Shown piece by piece: positions 4,127-5,910 of a stretch of DNA of 5,910 nt. Each line of letters opens with the position of its first letter. The first letter of the stretch is position 1. Both the position numbers and the translations under genes were made by a program. Under the pieces are notes generated by a model. That model was not told the DNA's origin and did no database searches. It saw only the letters and a list, made by a program, of their open reading frames with translations. Source of the DNA: an uncultured beta proteobacterium (lineage in GTDB: Bacteria; Pseudomonadota; Gammaproteobacteria; Burkholderiales; Rhodocyclaceae); contig CAIZHL010000038.1 in NCBI GenBank assembly GCA_903932755.1, positions 1-5,910 on the forward strand. The letters run 5' to 3'.

Positions 4127-5128
4127 ATGCAATCCAAGCTCATGTTCCCGCGTTCCATACGATATCTGCTTGCGGTCGCCGAACATCAAAGTTTTACCCG
4201 GGCGGCGGAAGCCCTGTATGTCTCGCAGCCGACGCTGTCGCAGCAGATCAAGCAGTTGGAGGAAGCGCTCGGGGTGCTGCTCCTGGACCGCTCGGGACGG
4301 ACGGTGCAGCTGACCGATGCCGGCCAGGTCTATCTGACGCATGCGCGCCGCGCCCTGGAAGAGCTCGACGCCGGGAAAAGGGCGGTCAGCGAGGTGGAGG
4401 ATCTGAGCCGCGGCTTCCTGCGTGTCGGCATGACCCCGATCACCGAGTACCTGACCACGTCCCTGCTGGACGACTTCAGCGCCCGCTATCCCGGCATCAC
4501 GGTGAGCGCCATGGAGATGTCACAGGATCAGATCGAGGCGGGCGTCGCCGAAAACAGCATCGATGTCGGCATCGCCTTTACCCACACCCCGGCGACCGAA
4601 GTCTGGTCGGGCAAGATCGAGATGCATACGATGTTCAAGGAGCCGCTCAGCCTTGCCGTCGGAGAAAGCCATCCCTTGTGCGGCAAGCAGATGCCGGTGA
4701 CCGCCCAAGTGCTCGAAAACGAGGCGCTGGTCATGCTTAGCACGAACTTCGCACTGCGGCGCCACTTCGACCTGTACTGCCTGGAGCAGGGCATCACGCC
4801 GCATATCGTGATCGAGACCAATTCGCTGAGCATGATCGTGCAATCCGTCGGCCTGGGCCGGCTGGTGACGGTCCTGCCGACCACCATCGCCTGCACCCAT
4901 GCCGGCCTCTATGCCGTACCGATGCTGCCGGAACTGCCCAACCACACGATCGCCCTGATCTGTTCCAAGGGAACGTACAAGAGCCCCGCCTGCCGGGCCT
5001 TTGGCGTCATGGCCTCGGAGTGGAATTTCGGCCGCTGTCCGGTGACGCTCAAGCCCGAGTCGCGGCCCTGTCCGCGGCCGGAGGTATGCGCGCGGGAAAA
5101 GACCAGCTTCGTTACCGACGAGCTTTAG
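4127..5128 (+). CDS. cynR: LysR-family transcriptional regulator, CynR-like
   Basis: This 333-residue protein should bind DNA upstream of the divergent scn operon and respond to a small ligand. The N-terminal winged helix-turn-helix is at about 9-67, with FTRAAEALYVSQPTLSQQIK (23-42), QLEEALGV (43-50) and DRSGRTVQLTDAG (54-66). A linker helix leads to a periplasmic-binding-like effector domain (about 97-300). Several stretches track E. coli CynR as I recall it: LAVAEH.SFTRAA, LDAGKRAV.EVEDL.RG.LR, SARYPGITV, EMSQ..IE and DVGIAF. CynR controls cyanate use; here the neighbour is thiocyanate hydrolase, so the effector may be thiocyanate, cyanate or ammonia-related (inference). It exceeds CynR by about 30 residues, and the extra C-terminal tail contains Cys304, Cys315 and Cys321. 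The ATG at 4127 is chosen over TTG 4121 on Shine-Dalgarno spacing; ATG 4142 is also possible. The family call is firm; the symbol rests on remembered similarity. Confidence 0.88.
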   Translation: MQSKLMFPRSIRYLLAVAEHQSFTRAAEALYVSQPTLSQQIKQLEEALGVLLLDRSGRTVQLTDAGQVYLTHARRALEELDAGKRAVSEVEDLSRGFLRVGMTPITEYLTTSLLDDFSARYPGITVSAMEMSQDQIEAGVAENSIDVGIAFTHTPATEVWSGKIEMHTMFKEPLSLAVGESHPLCGKQMPVTAQVLENEALVMLSTNFALRRHFDLYCLEQGITPHIVIETNSLSMIVQSVGLGRLVTVLPTTIACTHAGLYAVPMLPELPNHTIALICSKGTYKSPACRAFGVMASEWNFGRCPVTLKPESRPCPRPEVCAREKTSFVTDEL

Positions 5129-5160
5129 TCCGCGGCGTCAACAGGATCCGCGGCAACAGG
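5129..5160. repeat. Imperfect tandem repeat between convergent genes
   Basis: TCCGCGGCGTCAACAGG (5129-5145) is followed after one base by TCCGCGGCAACAGG (5147-5160), the second copy lacking three bases. It starts right after the regulator stop codon. TCCGCGGC also occurs inside the 3' end of the gene at 5071-5078. No terminator stem with a T-run is seen here. Confidence 0.6.
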
Positions 5161-5173
5161 TTGCAGCGGGCGC

Positions 5174-5910
5174 CTAAAGCAACTCGCCACTGACGGTCGG
5201 GATTACCTTGCCGCCGACATGGATTTCACCGCCGCCGCCCCTTATCCTTGCGCGCAGCCTGACCAGCGAGGGTCGCCTGACTTCGTGGCCCTGTTCGATC
5301 CGCAAATCCAGTTCGGCTTCGGCGAAGAGCTTGTATTGCAGCAGGTAGGCGCCGAGAAAGGCTGCGCCGTTCCCGGTGGCCGGGTCCTCGCGCACGCCGT
5401 GGGCCTCGAAGAAGAACCTGGCGCTGAGGTGATTGCCCGCATCGCGGGTTTCGCTGCAGAAAAGGTAGGTCAGCGGCGGGAAACCTTCGTGCAGCAAATC
5501 GGCGTAAGCCGCGAGGTCGAGCCGGCTGCGTTTCAAGGCATCGAGACTGCGCACGGGCACGATCATGGCCGCGGTGCCGGAGGAGAACTGCCGGACCGGC
5601 GCCCGGGTATCGATGTCGTCGGTCGCCAGTCCCAGTGCGGCGGCGATGCGTTCGCGGGCGCAGGTCGGCCCGGCAGTCACGGGCGGAGCCCGGAACCATG
5701 CCACCTCGCCATCTGTTGCCGTGGACTCGAAGCTGACGGGTACCGGCCCCACCGCGAGGTTCAATTGCACGCTTGCAGCGGGTGCCGGTGCCAGGTGATG
5801 GCGTATCACCCAGGCCGTGCCCAGGATCGGGTGCCCGGCGAAGGCGATCTCCCGCGCCGGAGTGAAGAGCCTTACCCGGTAGCCGCCGTCAGCTTCGGGG
5901 TCTGATGTCA
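5174..5910 (-). CDS. PhzF-family epimerase/isomerase-like protein (N-terminus beyond window)
   Basis: About 244 residues of a PhzF/diaminopimelate-epimerase-fold protein are visible; the first part, probably around 50 residues, lies past the right edge. Visible family marks are YRVRLFTPAREIAFAGHP with LGTA following (about 5813-5881) and REDPATGNGAAFLGAYL (about 5342-5392), with EQGHEVRRPSL and a GGKVIPTVSGEL end. The His of FAGHP and the Asp of EDP match catalytic-site residues known in PhzF. The Ser that follows ATG in PhzF is Asn here, a variant I believe is common in uncharacterised relatives. The catalytic Glu would be in the missing part. A GTG at 5809 is not the start, because the reading frame and the family motifs continue to the edge. 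The gene converges with the regulator and has no obvious link to thiocyanate metabolism. Its substrate is unknown, and phenazine synthesis should not be assumed. Confidence 0.9.
   Translation of the reverse strand, partial: TSDPEADGGYRVRLFTPAREIAFAGHPILGTAWVIRHHLAPAPAASVQLNLAVGPVPVSFESTATDGEVAWFRAPPVTAGPTCARERIAAALGLATDDIDTRAPVRQFSSGTAAMIVPVRSLDALKRSRLDLAAYADLLHEGFPPLTYLFCSETRDAGNHLSARFFFEAHGVREDPATGNGAAFLGAYLLQYKLFAEAELDLRIEQGHEVRRPSLVRLRARIRGGGGEIHVGGKVIPTVSGELL

Noticed and set aside
5129..5173. Bidirectional terminator between the convergent regulator and PhzF genes
   Set aside because: The 45 bases contain direct repeats, not a stable inverted repeat, and there is no T-run.
1..5910. tRNA or rRNA genes, CRISPR arrays, insertion sequences, phage genes
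   Set aside because: I looked for cloverleaf-like sequence, regular spaced repeats, terminal inverted repeats and transposase or integrase motifs, and found none.

Overview
This window is GC-rich DNA that codes densely on both strands. It reads as a chromosomal segment of a thiocyanate-degrading proteobacterium. The closest proteins I can recall are the thiocyanate hydrolase subunits of the betaproteobacterium Thiobacillus thioparus, so a Thiobacillus-like sulfur oxidiser is my best guess. The host is inferred from remembered protein similarity, not from a search.

Layout, left to right: (1) 1-775, minus strand, the first 258 residues of a Tat-exported NitT/TauT-type substrate-binding protein, cut by the left edge. 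(2) 822-1652, minus, the ATPase of the same kind of ABC importer. (3) 1848-2291, minus, a small P15K-type activator protein. (4) 2301-3023, minus, scnC, the cobalt-type catalytic subunit with the Cys-Thr-Leu-Cys-Ser-Cys metal claw. (5) 3064-3426, minus, scnA. (6) 3410-3850, minus, scnB. (7) 3851-4126, a divergent control region. (8) 4127-5128, plus, a CynR-like LysR-family regulator. (9) 5174-5910, minus, a PhzF-family protein cut by the right edge and convergent with the regulator.

Read in its own direction, the minus-strand unit runs scnB-scnA-scnC-activator, then after a 195-base gap ATPase-substrate-binding protein, with a permease presumably beyond the left edge. ScnA, ScnB and ScnC together form thiocyanate hydrolase, which turns thiocyanate plus water into carbonyl sulfide and ammonia. 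The activator probably helps load or mature the cobalt site. The ABC genes suggest anion uptake, and the CynR-like regulator, transcribed away from scnB, is the obvious candidate switch. The result looks like a compact thiocyanate uptake, hydrolysis and control locus. The enzyme is known. The less explored parts are the linked importer with its odd Cys/His-bearing N-terminal extension, and a CynR relative paired with scn genes rather than with a cyanase. I saw no RNA genes, mobile elements, CRISPR arrays or convincing intrinsic terminators.
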